Assembly (NCBI RefSeq): GCF_019733355.1
Contig: NZ_JAIHLQ010000022.1
Span: 51,420 to 115,419 of the forward strand
Reading direction: 5' to 3'
Origin: Pseudomonas baetica
GTDB taxonomy: Bacteria > Pseudomonadota > Gammaproteobacteria > Pseudomonadales > Pseudomonadaceae
DNA length: 64,000 nt
The notes beneath the pieces were generated by a model. It was given only the letters and a program-made list of their open reading frames with translations. It made no database searches and had not been told where the DNA came from. Made by a program: the position numbers and the translations under genes. Below, piece after piece: positions 28,066-35,392 of this stretch. The number at the start of each line of letters is the position of its first letter. Position 1 is the first letter of the stretch.

Positions 28066-28377
28066 ATGACATCTGTTTTGCGTCCAAATAGTATCAAAGG
28101 TATTTTTCTAGAAAAGGTGGAGATTTCGCTGCCTCGCAAAGAAATCATGGTGATCATGAACTTTGCAACTAAACAAAAACAACAGGATCCAGAAACAAAA
28201 CTTATAACTGAGAAGTTGGTTGACATTAAACAGATTGCTGCAATATCACGCGATAACGGCAAAAATTTTGAGGTCGGGCCATACGGCGATATGGACGGTG
28301 ACGGTGATATTGACCGTCATGACCGGGCGAAGTTGATAGCGTTGGCGAAGGCTTACAGTGGCATCGTCATTGTGTAA
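28066..28377 (+). CDS. Gene A: small protein with one dockerin/EF-hand-like calcium loop
   Basis: A 103-residue protein that I do not recognise as a named family. It has no signal peptide. Residues 75-86 read DMDGDGDIDRHD, a 12-residue calcium loop with Asp at 1, 3, 5, 9 and 12, as in dockerin repeats, followed by a helix KLIALAKAYSGIV. Before the loop is a strand-turn-strand, QIAAISRDNGKNFEVG. The last 52 residues align with gene B at 29718. The start at 28066 follows AAAGGGA; longer in-frame starts extend into non-coding sequence. The region is AT-rich (about 39% GC over 28021-28320 by my count), unlike the flanking genes. Function unknown; calcium binding is inferred from the loop. Confidence 0.7.
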   Translation: MTSVLRPNSIKGIFLEKVEISLPRKEIMVIMNFATKQKQQDPETKLITEKLVDIKQIAAISRDNGKNFEVGPYGDMDGDGDIDRHDRAKLIALAKAYSGIVIV

Positions 28378-28386
28378 ATAAAGACA

Positions 28387-28414
28387 AGGCCTGTATAAGT
28401 TCTCATACAGGCCT
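28387..28414. terminator. Bidirectional hairpin between gene A and the radical-SAM gene
   Basis: AGGCCTGTAT and ATACAGGCCT form a perfect 10-bp stem with an 8-base loop between two converging stop codons. T-rich sequence follows on the minus strand (TTGTCTTTATTT), less so on the plus strand. It probably ends both transcripts. Confidence 0.7.
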
Positions 28415-28441
28415 CGTTATATCCATGCATTGGCCCATTTG

Positions 28442-29500
28442 CTAAATCAATGACATCTGCCGTCCTGGCGGACAGAAGGCTGTGCAATCGAGGTTGTAGC
28501 CCTCGCGGTGATTGAGTCCAAGACGCTTGATGGCCTTGGCAAAGCGTTGCGCGAGCAGATCGGCAAACGGCCCTTCGCCCCGCATCCGTACGCCGAAACG
28601 GCTGTCGTAGAGTTCGCCGCCACGGCTCTGGCGGATCAGGCTCAGCACATGCGCCGCCCGTTGCGGATAGTGTGCTTGCAGCCACTCCTCGAACAGCGGC
28701 GCCACTTCCAGCGGCAGGCGCAGCATCATGTACGCAGCGCTTTGCGCGCCGGCGGCGTGAGCCTCGGTGAGCAGGCTCTCGATCTCGCTGTCGTTGATCA
28801 TCGCAATCATCGGCGAACACAACACGCCCACCGGAATCCCCGCCTCGCGCATCACCCGGATTGCCCGCAGTCGTGCCTTGGGCGCGGCTGCGCGGGGCTC
28901 TAGGATGCGCTTGAGCTCATCGTCCAGCGTCGTGAGGCTGATCATCACCGCCACCAGCCGTTGCTGCGCCAGTTCGGTCAGTAGATCGAGATCGCGCAGG
29001 ATCAGCGAACCTTTGGTGACGATGGTCACCGGATGTCGATAGCGCAAAAGTACTTCGAGGATCTGACGAGTGATCTTGTGTTCGCGTTCGATTGGCTGAT
29101 ACGGATCGGTGTTGGAGCCGAGATTGATCGGCGCGCATTGATAGCCTTTTTTCCCGAGTTGTTCTTCAAGTACCTGTGCGGCATTGGTCTTGGCGATCAA
29201 GTTCGTTTCAAAATCCAGACCCGGCGACATATCCCAATAGGCGTGGCTGGGCCGCGCGTAGCAATAGATGCAGCCGTGCTCGCAGCCACGATAGGGATTG
29301 ATCGAACGATCAAAGGGCAGATCCGGCGACGTGTTACGAGTGATGATGGTCTTCGCGGTTTCGATCATCACCTCGGTGCCCTGCGTCTCGGGCACTTCCT
29401 GATACCAGCCGTCGTCCTCGACCACCGAACGGTTCGGCGCGAAACGGTTGTGCGGGTTGGTGGCGGTGCCGCGACCGCGGGGAGGGAGATGGCTGATCAT
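28442..29500 (-). CDS. Radical SAM protein, PA0069 family (SplB-like), SOS-controlled
   Basis: A 352-residue radical S-adenosylmethionine protein. The iron-sulfur motif is CEHGCIYCYARP (CxxxCxxC) near residue 60, in a TIM-barrel context with NLGSNTDPYQPIE and VTIVTKGSLILRDLDLL. It is related to the Rv2578c/PA0069 group, distant relatives of spore photoproduct lyase. The ATG at 29500 is chosen because longer starts would run into a LexA box at 29516-29531. I recall PA0069 as a member of the P. aeruginosa LexA regulon, so a DNA-repair role is a fair hypothesis. Calcium-loop genes lie on both sides, and a 3' remnant of a second copy lies at 27792. Confidence 0.88.
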   Translation of the reverse strand: MISHLPPRGRGTATNPHNRFAPNRSVVEDDGWYQEVPETQGTEVMIETAKTIITRNTSPDLPFDRSINPYRGCEHGCIYCYARPSHAYWDMSPGLDFETNLIAKTNAAQVLEEQLGKKGYQCAPINLGSNTDPYQPIEREHKITRQILEVLLRYRHPVTIVTKGSLILRDLDLLTELAQQRLVAVMISLTTLDDELKRILEPRAAAPKARLRAIRVMREAGIPVGVLCSPMIAMINDSEIESLLTEAHAAGAQSAAYMMLRLPLEVAPLFEEWLQAHYPQRAAHVLSLIRQSRGGELYDSRFGVRMRGEGPFADLLAQRFAKAIKRLGLNHREGYNLDCTAFCPPGRQMSLI

Positions 29501-29515
29501 TGAAGAATCTCGGGT

Positions 29516-29531
29516 CTGTATATGCATACAG
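29516..29531. promoter_or_regulatory. LexA (SOS) box upstream of the radical-SAM gene
   Basis: CTGTATATGCATACAG matches the gammaproteobacterial LexA consensus CTGT-(AT)4-ACAG nearly perfectly and is a full palindrome. It ends 15 bases before the radical-SAM start codon, where bound LexA would block transcription. It is about 190 bases from gene B on the other side. Confidence 0.88.
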
Positions 29532-29717
29532 TATCCGGTAATGCCCATCGTGATCCAGTACCGTTCAGCCAAGCAGCCTGCTGATAGGTTTCTTAAATAG
29601 CTACAACTATGGAAAGCCCGCGATACATATGTTCCGTTGTATATGAAAATTATCAAATATAGTCTTGTTCAACTTTCAGGTACTGACGCCTGATTTTAAA
29701 TTAAAAGGACTTTATGT

Positions 29718-30020
29718 ATGTCGTACCTCAATCAACGTGGTGTTTTTTTACAAATGATGCTGCCGGGGCCATCGGAGCCCAACACGATTGTTTCCATGCA
29801 ACTTGCCCGCAAGGAACTGGGCTGGAATGCCGAGGAGCAACTATCGACTGAGGCGTTGGTCGATTCGATTTACGTGGTCGCGGTATCCGCTGATCGTGGC
29901 AAGTCCTTCACCATCCGCACGGACAAGAAAGATGTCGACGGCGACGGTGACATTGATGGCGATGACAAAGCCAAGTTGATGGCGCTGGCCAAGGCTTATG
30001 CAAGTATCGTTAATCCGTAA
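29718..30020 (+). CDS. Gene B: paralogue of gene A with one calcium loop
   Basis: A 100-residue protein without a signal peptide. Residues 72-83, DVDGDGDIDGDD, form the dockerin-like loop, followed by a helix KLMALAKAYASIV that is nearly identical to that of gene A. The preceding segment VVAVSADRGKSFTIR matches gene A's IAAISRDNGKNFEVG. The N-terminal 45 residues are poorly conserved between the two. An AAAAGGA element precedes the start, in a leader similar to that of gene A (AAATTAAAA). It diverges from the radical-SAM gene and ends in a strong terminator. Function unknown. Confidence 0.75.
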   Translation: MSYLNQRGVFLQMMLPGPSEPNTIVSMQLARKELGWNAEEQLSTEALVDSIYVVAVSADRGKSFTIRTDKKDVDGDGDIDGDDKAKLMALAKAYASIVNP

Positions 30021-30040
30021 GGCGCACGGCGATAAATGCA

Positions 30041-30077
30041 AAAAAACCCTGCATGATTCACGCATGCAGGGTTTTTT
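30041..30077 (+). terminator. Bidirectional rho-independent terminator after gene B
   Basis: AAAAAACCCTGCATG and CATGCAGGGTTTTTT form a 15-bp perfect stem with a 7-base loop, with A- and T-runs on both sides. It serves gene B (plus) and, reading the other way, gene C (minus), whose stop is at 30126. Confidence 0.92.
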
Positions 30078-30125
30078 GTCGGACAGTGTTTCGTCGACAC
30101 CGTAGCAACCATGTCAGCGCTTATT

Positions 30126-30671
30126 TCAAACTTTAAAATCTCTCATTGACGCAAAGGAGACCGCGATTTTTCTGAAAATAAACTCATCGTCCAGATCAAT
30201 ATCGCCATCACCGTCTGCGTCCGTCGATCCTGACACTTTTTTATACATACCCTTGTCATAACCTGTGACGGTCACGACTGAATCCGGGCGAGTCAAATCG
30301 GAGTTCGCGACATTAAACAAACCAATGTTGACGTCGGCAAGTTTGCTCCCTGAGGCGTTGTCTCCAAATGAGATAAGTATGCATCGATAAAGACGGCCCG
30401 CACCGACGGTACTCAAACCGACCAAAGCAGAGGCGAGGTCGCCTGCCAGGGCATAATAGGATTCGTCATCCTCATCAATGTCACCGTCGCCCTCGACGTC
30501 GTCGACTCCGGTGACCGTGTCAAATTTTCCGTTGGCGGTATTGGCGTACGCCGTGACCACAACGTCGGGCATTGAATTAACTGCATCTCCATTGTTGTAC
30601 CGGGAAATTACCGCTTCTGCCTTTCCGTCCCCATCCGTGTCTTTGAACTCATATAGCAATGAATAGCTCAT
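30126..30671 (-). CDS. Gene C: tandem-domain calcium-loop protein
   Basis: A 181-residue protein without a signal peptide, made of two related halves of about 90 residues. Half 1 has a first loop at 11-22 (DTDGDGKAEAVI), a strand pair PDVVVTAYANTANGKFD, a dockerin-like loop at 58-69 (DVEGDGDIDEDD) and a helix. Half 2 repeats the plan: PDSVVTVTGYDKGMYKK, loop 151-162 (DADGDGDIDLDD) and a helix, but its first loop has decayed to SFGDNASGSKLADV. Half 1 matches gene D in loop spacing. The ATG at 30671 has GGAG nine bases upstream, so it is preferred to the one at 30686. Function unknown. Confidence 0.75.
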   Translation of the reverse strand: MSYSLLYEFKDTDGDGKAEAVISRYNNGDAVNSMPDVVVTAYANTANGKFDTVTGVDDVEGDGDIDEDDESYYALAGDLASALVGLSTVGAGRLYRCILISFGDNASGSKLADVNIGLFNVANSDLTRPDSVVTVTGYDKGMYKKVSGSTDADGDGDIDLDDEFIFRKIAVSFASMRDFKV

Positions 30672-30752
30672 GTCTTTGTGCTCCATACCAGGGCGATATT
30701 AAGGGCAATTGCGTCTGCGTCCCTTTGCACCCTAAGTAACGTAAAGAAGAGT

Positions 30753-30850
30753 GTCTACTGTCAGAGTTGACAGGTGTCAGTATTTACAGTGGTTATTGTT
30801 CAGGCCAGACGACTGTATGGGTATACATCCTGTCAAGTCTGACAGTAGAC
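30753..30850. repeat. 22-bp inverted repeat with twin CTGTCA-N4-TGACAG palindromes
   Basis: GTCTACTGTCAGAGTTGACA plus GG (30753-30774) and its inverted copy (30829-30850) agree at 21 of 22 positions and enclose 54 bases. Each arm contains a 16-bp palindrome, CTGTCA-N4-TGACAG (30758-30773 and 30830-30845), with centres 72 bases apart, about seven helical turns. It lies in the gap between divergent genes C and D, so it may be a pair of operators for both promoters. A vestigial mobile-element end pair is an alternative. Confidence 0.75.
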
Positions 30851-30934
30851 CCGATTTCTCCCCAACTTTAATATCCAGAAACCTAGGCACGATTGTCGGT
30901 TGTATGGGCGAAATCAACTGTAAGGACTTGATCA

Positions 30935-31210
30935 ATGGCTATCAGGATATTGCTGGAAATTGCGGATATGGACCGAGACGGAAATCCTGAGGTCGCGTTT
31001 TATCACTACGATGAAGACGCGACCGAAATGATGGACTACGACTACTCGCTCTTCGCCTCTTCATCGGAAGGCAATGGTCGTTATGACCTGATTTCCGAAG
31101 ACGCCGTTGACGCCGATGGCGATGGTGACGTCGATAAATACGACAAAAAACTCTACCTGCAGTTAGCCGATGCCTTTGCGCAATTCAAGGGCTTTCAGTC
31201 CACGCGTTGA
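30935..31210 (+). CDS. Gene D: single-domain calcium-loop protein
   Basis: A 91-residue acidic protein without a signal peptide. Two calcium-type loops lie at 11-22 (DMDRDGNPEVAF) and 59-70 (DADGDGDVDKYD), nearly the same positions as in the first half of gene C. The strand-turn SEGNGRYDLISED precedes the second loop and a helix YLQLADAFAQFKGF follows it. AAGGA lies eight bases before the ATG. It diverges from gene C across the inverted-repeat gap. It appears to be the minimal two-loop unit of this family. Function unknown. Confidence 0.75.
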   Translation: MAIRILLEIADMDRDGNPEVAFYHYDEDATEMMDYDYSLFASSSEGNGRYDLISEDAVDADGDGDVDKYDKKLYLQLADAFAQFKGFQSTR

Positions 31211-31266
31211 ATTGCCCGCTGACACAGCGAAAACACCCATGCCATGTCAGCGGTATTCAAGCCTCG

Positions 31267-32571
31267 TTACTGCGCAGTAACTTGCCCTAGGTCATCCCCG
31301 GAAGTGGTCTGCGTATCGTTCTTGCGCAGGCTCGCGACATCGGCAGCGTTCACCGGCGCGCCCCTGTTGCCCCAACTGCCGCGAATGAAGCTCACCACAT
31401 CCGCCACTTCCTGATCCGACAACCGCCAGGCAAAGCCGGGCATGGTGAAGGTCGAAGGCGCGGTGTGCGTTGCCGGCAATGTCCCGCCCTTGAGCACGAT
31501 GTGGATCAATGAGGTTGGATCTTCCGATTGCAGCACCGGATTACCTGCCAGCGCCGGGAATACCCGCGTATAGCCGTGGCCGTCGGTGCGGTGGCATGCC
31601 GCGCAGTTGTCGATGTAAACCGACGCGCCGCGCTGGCTGTCGTCACCGTTCCATAGGGCCTTGGCGGCATTTTCATCGTACGAGTGCGGTTGATCGTTCG
31701 GATCAGTCGCTGGCAACGACTTCAGGTAGCGAGCAATTGCAGTCAGGTCGGCGTCGGTCATGTATTGCATGCTGTGGGTGACCACATCGCTCATGCCGCC
31801 GAACACTGCGCTGCGGTCACTGCGGCCGGTCTTGAGGAACTGCACCAGTTGCTCTTCGCTCCAACTGCCGAGGCCGTCCTTGTGATCGCCGCGCAGGCTC
31901 TTGGCGATCCAGCCTTCCAGTGGCGCGCTGCCGGCCAGGAACGTGCTGCCATCGGCCGCGCTCAGGGATTTTTCCTGCAGGGTCAGGGCACGCGGCGTGT
32001 GGCAGGCGCCGCAATGGCCCAGGCCTTCCACCAGGTACGCCCCACGGCTGATCACCGGATCATCCGATGTCGCTTTATAGCCCTCGACCTTCGGCGCAAA
32101 CATCCAGCGCCAGCCCATCAGCGGCCAGCGCATGCTCAACGGCCATGGAATGTCGCTGGCCTTGTTCTGTTGCGCCACCGGTTCTACGCCTTGCATGAAA
32201 TACGCGTACAGCGCTTTCATGTCGGTTTGGCTGACACGGGCGTAGGACGGATACGGCATCGCGGGGTACAACGTACTACCGTTTTTAGCGACACCATGAC
32301 GTACGGCCTGATCAAAGTCCTCGAAGCTGTAATCACCGATGCCGGTTTTATCCGGAGTGATGTTGGTCGAATAGATCGTGCCGATCGGGGTTTCCATCGG
32401 CAGGCCACCAGCGAACGCCTTACCGTTTTTTGCAGTGTGGCAAGCCACACAGTCGCCGGCACGGGCGAGGTATTCGCCCTTTTTGATCAAAGTTTGATCG
32501 ACTTCGGCGGCCTGCAAAGAGGCGCTGCCGAGCAGGGCCAAGGTCGCGATAACAAGATTTTTCATGGTCAT
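31267..32571 (-). CDS. Gluconate 2-dehydrogenase triheme cytochrome c subunit
   Basis: A 434-residue exported cytochrome with three heme motifs: CVACH (near residue 41), CGACH (near 188) and CAACH (near 323). A signal peptide covers residues 1-21 (ending SLQA). The subunit takes electrons from the flavoprotein and passes them to ubiquinone. It follows the flavoprotein gene by six bases. Three-heme subunits of this size also serve alcohol and sorbitol dehydrogenases; the gluconate assignment comes from the three-gene order and the flavoprotein type. Confidence 0.88.
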   Translation of the reverse strand: MTMKNLVIATLALLGSASLQAAEVDQTLIKKGEYLARAGDCVACHTAKNGKAFAGGLPMETPIGTIYSTNITPDKTGIGDYSFEDFDQAVRHGVAKNGSTLYPAMPYPSYARVSQTDMKALYAYFMQGVEPVAQQNKASDIPWPLSMRWPLMGWRWMFAPKVEGYKATSDDPVISRGAYLVEGLGHCGACHTPRALTLQEKSLSAADGSTFLAGSAPLEGWIAKSLRGDHKDGLGSWSEEQLVQFLKTGRSDRSAVFGGMSDVVTHSMQYMTDADLTAIARYLKSLPATDPNDQPHSYDENAAKALWNGDDSQRGASVYIDNCAACHRTDGHGYTRVFPALAGNPVLQSEDPTSLIHIVLKGGTLPATHTAPSTFTMPGFAWRLSDQEVADVVSFIRGSWGNRGAPVNAADVASLRKNDTQTTSGDDLGQVTAQ

Positions 32572-32577
32572 CGCTCC

Positions 32578-34362
32578 TTAAGCCTGAACCAGCGGGCCGG
32601 GGTTTTTCAGGTATTGCTCGCGGATCGCTTTTGCCGACCAGTAGGTCAACGCAGCCACCAGCCCGGTCGGGTTGTAACCCAGGCCCTGCGGGAACGCTGA
32701 AGCGCCCGGCACGAAGACGTTATGCACGTCCCAGCTCTGCAAGTAGCGGTTCAGCGCGCTGGTCTTCGGATCGGTGCCCATGATCGCGCCACCGTTGAGG
32801 TGCGTGGTCTGGTAGGCCGCGGTGTTGAAGTGATCGCCAACTTTCTTGCCAATCACCGCAATGGCTTTCGGGCCCATCGCCTCGGCGACTTTGCCCATTT
32901 TCTCGACCATGAAGCGGTTCATTTTGATGTCGTTTTCCTGCCAGTCGAACGTCATCCGCAGCAGGGGCAAGCCGTAGGCATCGCGGTACACCGGGTCGAG
33001 ATCGAGGTAGTTGCCTCTGTAGGATTGATGCGCGCCGTGAGCGTCCATCGACACCTGGTGGGTGTAGTAATCGGCGGTCGCGCGTTTCCAGGCACTGCCC
33101 CAGGCCGGAGTGCCCGGTGGGTTGGAGGTGCCGGCAATCGGTCGGCTGCCAGCCTGGTTGACCCACATTGGCGAACCGCCGACGAAGCCGTGCGGGCCGT
33201 GGTCGAAGTTGTCGGCGTTGAAGTCATCCAGCGCCACACCGTTACCGCCGGCGCCAATGAAGTTGTTGGTGTGGGTGTCCTTGTCGAAGAACGCCTTGAT
33301 GGTCGCCATGTTCTGGTAGGCGAAGTTACGCCCCACCACACCTTCGCCGCTGATGGGGTCGTAAGGTTTGCCAATCCCGGAAAGCAGCATCAGACGCACG
33401 TTGTGCAACTGGAAAGCGCCGAGGATCACCAGGTCCGCCGGTTGCTCGATCTCGCGGCCCTGGCTGTCGACGTAAGTGACGCCGGTGGCTTTGGTTTTGG
33501 TGCTGTCGAGGTTGATCCGCAGCACATGGGCATTGGGTCGCAATTCGAAATTCGGCAGCGGCTTGAGCGCCGGCAGAATGTTCACGTTCGGCGAGGCCTT
33601 GGAATACATGTAGCAAACGTAACCGCTGCAGAACCCGCAGAAATTGCACGGGCCCATCTGCGCGCCGTAGGGATTGGTGTACGGGCCCGAGGTATTGGCC
33701 GAAGGCAGGTTGTAGGGTTTGTAACCAACCTGCGTAGCCGCTTTGCTGAACAGCTGTGCGGACACGGTGTTTTTCTGTGCCTGCAGCGGGAACGGGTTGG
33801 AGCGATCCGGTGCGTAAGGGTTGCCCCCCTTGCCCTGACCGACCAATTGACCTTTCACGGTCCAGGCCTGGCCCGACGTGCCGAAGACCTTTTCGGCGAA
33901 ATCGAAGAACGGTTCCAGCTCTTCATAGCTGACGCCGAAGTCCTGGATGGTCATGTCTTTGGGGATGAAGCTTTTGCCGTAACGCTCTTCGTAATGGCTG
34001 CGCATGCGCAACTCGATCGGGTCGACACGAAAGTGCACACCCGACCAGTGCAGCCCGGCGCCGCCGACGCCGTTGCCCGGGAGGAACGCGCCCAATTGGC
34101 GGTTGGGCAAGGCAATGTCGTTGACGCTATGGCGAATGGTCACGGTCTCTTTGGAAATGTCCTGGAAGAGTTTTTTCCGCACGCTGTAGGTCAGTTCGTC
34201 AATCACCTGTGGATAGTTGCCGTCGGGGTAGGTGTCCTGCATCGGCCCGCGCTCCAGCGCCAGCACGTTGAGCCCAGCCTCGGTCAGCTCTTTGGCCATG
34301 ATCGCGCCCGTCCAGCCGAAACCGACGATCACTGCGTCGACCTTCTTCATTACCGTTGCCAT
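32578..34362 (-). CDS. Gluconate 2-dehydrogenase flavoprotein subunit (GMC family)
   Basis: A 594-residue FAD-dependent glucose-methanol-choline-type oxidoreductase. The nucleotide-binding motif is VIVGFGWTGAIMAKELTEAG near residue 11, with ALERGP after the second strand. A cysteine-rich stretch GPCNFCGFCSGYVCYMYSKA (near 245) is typical of the gluconate and 2-ketogluconate dehydrogenase subgroup and may hold an iron-sulfur cluster. Near the C terminus TTHLNGGAIMGTDPKTSALN and NPTGLVAALTYWSAK match the substrate and FAD end of the family. The ATG at 34362 lies two bases after the small-subunit stop. It should oxidise gluconate to 2-ketogluconate in the periplasm. Confidence 0.88.
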   Translation of the reverse strand: MATVMKKVDAVIVGFGWTGAIMAKELTEAGLNVLALERGPMQDTYPDGNYPQVIDELTYSVRKKLFQDISKETVTIRHSVNDIALPNRQLGAFLPGNGVGGAGLHWSGVHFRVDPIELRMRSHYEERYGKSFIPKDMTIQDFGVSYEELEPFFDFAEKVFGTSGQAWTVKGQLVGQGKGGNPYAPDRSNPFPLQAQKNTVSAQLFSKAATQVGYKPYNLPSANTSGPYTNPYGAQMGPCNFCGFCSGYVCYMYSKASPNVNILPALKPLPNFELRPNAHVLRINLDSTKTKATGVTYVDSQGREIEQPADLVILGAFQLHNVRLMLLSGIGKPYDPISGEGVVGRNFAYQNMATIKAFFDKDTHTNNFIGAGGNGVALDDFNADNFDHGPHGFVGGSPMWVNQAGSRPIAGTSNPPGTPAWGSAWKRATADYYTHQVSMDAHGAHQSYRGNYLDLDPVYRDAYGLPLLRMTFDWQENDIKMNRFMVEKMGKVAEAMGPKAIAVIGKKVGDHFNTAAYQTTHLNGGAIMGTDPKTSALNRYLQSWDVHNVFVPGASAFPQGLGYNPTGLVAALTYWSAKAIREQYLKNPGPLVQA

Positions 34363-34364
34363 GC

Positions 34365-35102
34365 TCACGCCCTCTCGCCGCGAATCGAAACTGCCGGGAA
34401 GGGGTATTGCTCGTTGCGTTCCACCCAATCCATGAAATCGGCGCGGGCGCCGGGAAAGCCGATCATGGTCCAGCCGACCATGCCTTTATTGCCGCCGTGG
34501 ATCGGGTCGCAGAAGAATCCTTCCTTGGTGTTTTGCAGCAACAGGTTGAAGAAAATCTTCGCGGGGACGGTATCGAATTGCGGTTTTCCGGCTTCGAGTT
34601 GTTTGAGTAAATCGTCTCGGGTAGCGCTGTCTTGGTCAGCAAATACTTTACCGTTGATGGATTTTGCCCACTGATCCGTGGCGGCGATGCCGAGGCGATA
34701 GATCTCTTTTGGTACGAGTTTGCTCTGCCAGCCCATCTCCGGCGCCGCGTCGGCGTTGAAGGGGCCTTGCATGTACCAAAGGGCGCCAGCGGCATACGGG
34801 GTGTTCATCTGACGATCGATGTATTGCGGCACGCCAGCTTCCAGCGCTCCCGGGCCTTGATCGTCGTTGGGGATCAGTTGCGCCACGGCGGCATGGATGA
34901 AGGCCCATTCTTCGGCGGTGAAATAGCTTGGCTGATAATCGTCGGCGTCAGCGCGAACCGGTTGCGTTGCGGGAGCAGCTTCAGGCGCGGCTTGCAGCAC
35001 GCTGCTGCCCAGACTGGTACCGGCCAGGGTGACGACGGGAATCAGGGTCAGGGATTTGCGCAAAAACTCACGCCGCGGGTTGTCTCGATCTTCATCAGAC
35101 AT
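34365..35102 (-). CDS. Gluconate 2-dehydrogenase small subunit, Tat-exported
   Basis: A 245-residue protein of the gluconate 2-dehydrogenase subunit 3 family. The N terminus carries a twin-arginine signal, RREFLRKS, then a hydrophobic stretch ending SSVLQA, so the folded complex with its flavin is probably exported together through Tat. Conserved pieces are FTAEEWAFIHAAVAQLIPND and FFCDPIHGGNKGMVGWTMIG. It is the first gene of the three-gene unit; a 290-base gap lies upstream, shared with the divergent phosphatase gene. Confidence 0.88.
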   Translation of the reverse strand: MSDEDRDNPRREFLRKSLTLIPVVTLAGTSLGSSVLQAAPEAAPATQPVRADADDYQPSYFTAEEWAFIHAAVAQLIPNDDQGPGALEAGVPQYIDRQMNTPYAAGALWYMQGPFNADAAPEMGWQSKLVPKEIYRLGIAATDQWAKSINGKVFADQDSATRDDLLKQLEAGKPQFDTVPAKIFFNLLLQNTKEGFFCDPIHGGNKGMVGWTMIGFPGARADFMDWVERNEQYPFPAVSIRGERA

Positions 35103-35392
35103 GGGGGGGCACCTCATCAGGCATCAAGGGTGGTCAGCCGTTTCTGCGAACGGCTTGAGGATTTTTCGTCGCGACGTGGCCGGGATGATCCGGAGAGCTG
35201 CAACATGATGTGACAAATGGTAGCAGCCTAAGCATTGAGATGAATCGTTTCAGTCGAAAAAAGCCGAAATGGCTGACCCGCTTTTCACCGGATTGATGCC
35301 GATTCACATTTCTTTGACAGACGGCTCACGGGGCTTTGACCGGCAAACCTTGAAGCTTCAATTCTTCAAAAACCCGACACGGTCTACCCAGC

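Noticed and set aside
27792..28488. Direct repeat around gene A considered as integrase att sites or a transposon target duplication
   Set aside because: The repeat is about 48-77 bases with codon-wise divergence, no integrase or transposase gene lies between, and the gene order fits tandem duplication better. I keep insertion only as an alternative.
30751..30990. A 79-codon plus-strand frame across the inverted repeat into gene D
   Set aside because: It covers the palindromes and overlaps the well-supported gene D in another frame.
28066..31210. Calcium-loop genes considered as cellulosomal dockerins or secreted adhesins
   Set aside because: No signal peptides, no catalytic or cohesin domains and no secretion genes are present in the cluster.
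32722..34674. A 650-codon open frame on the plus strand opposite the gluconate dehydrogenase flavoprotein
   Set aside because: Antisense shadow of a clear GMC oxidoreductase; no ribosome-binding site or motif.
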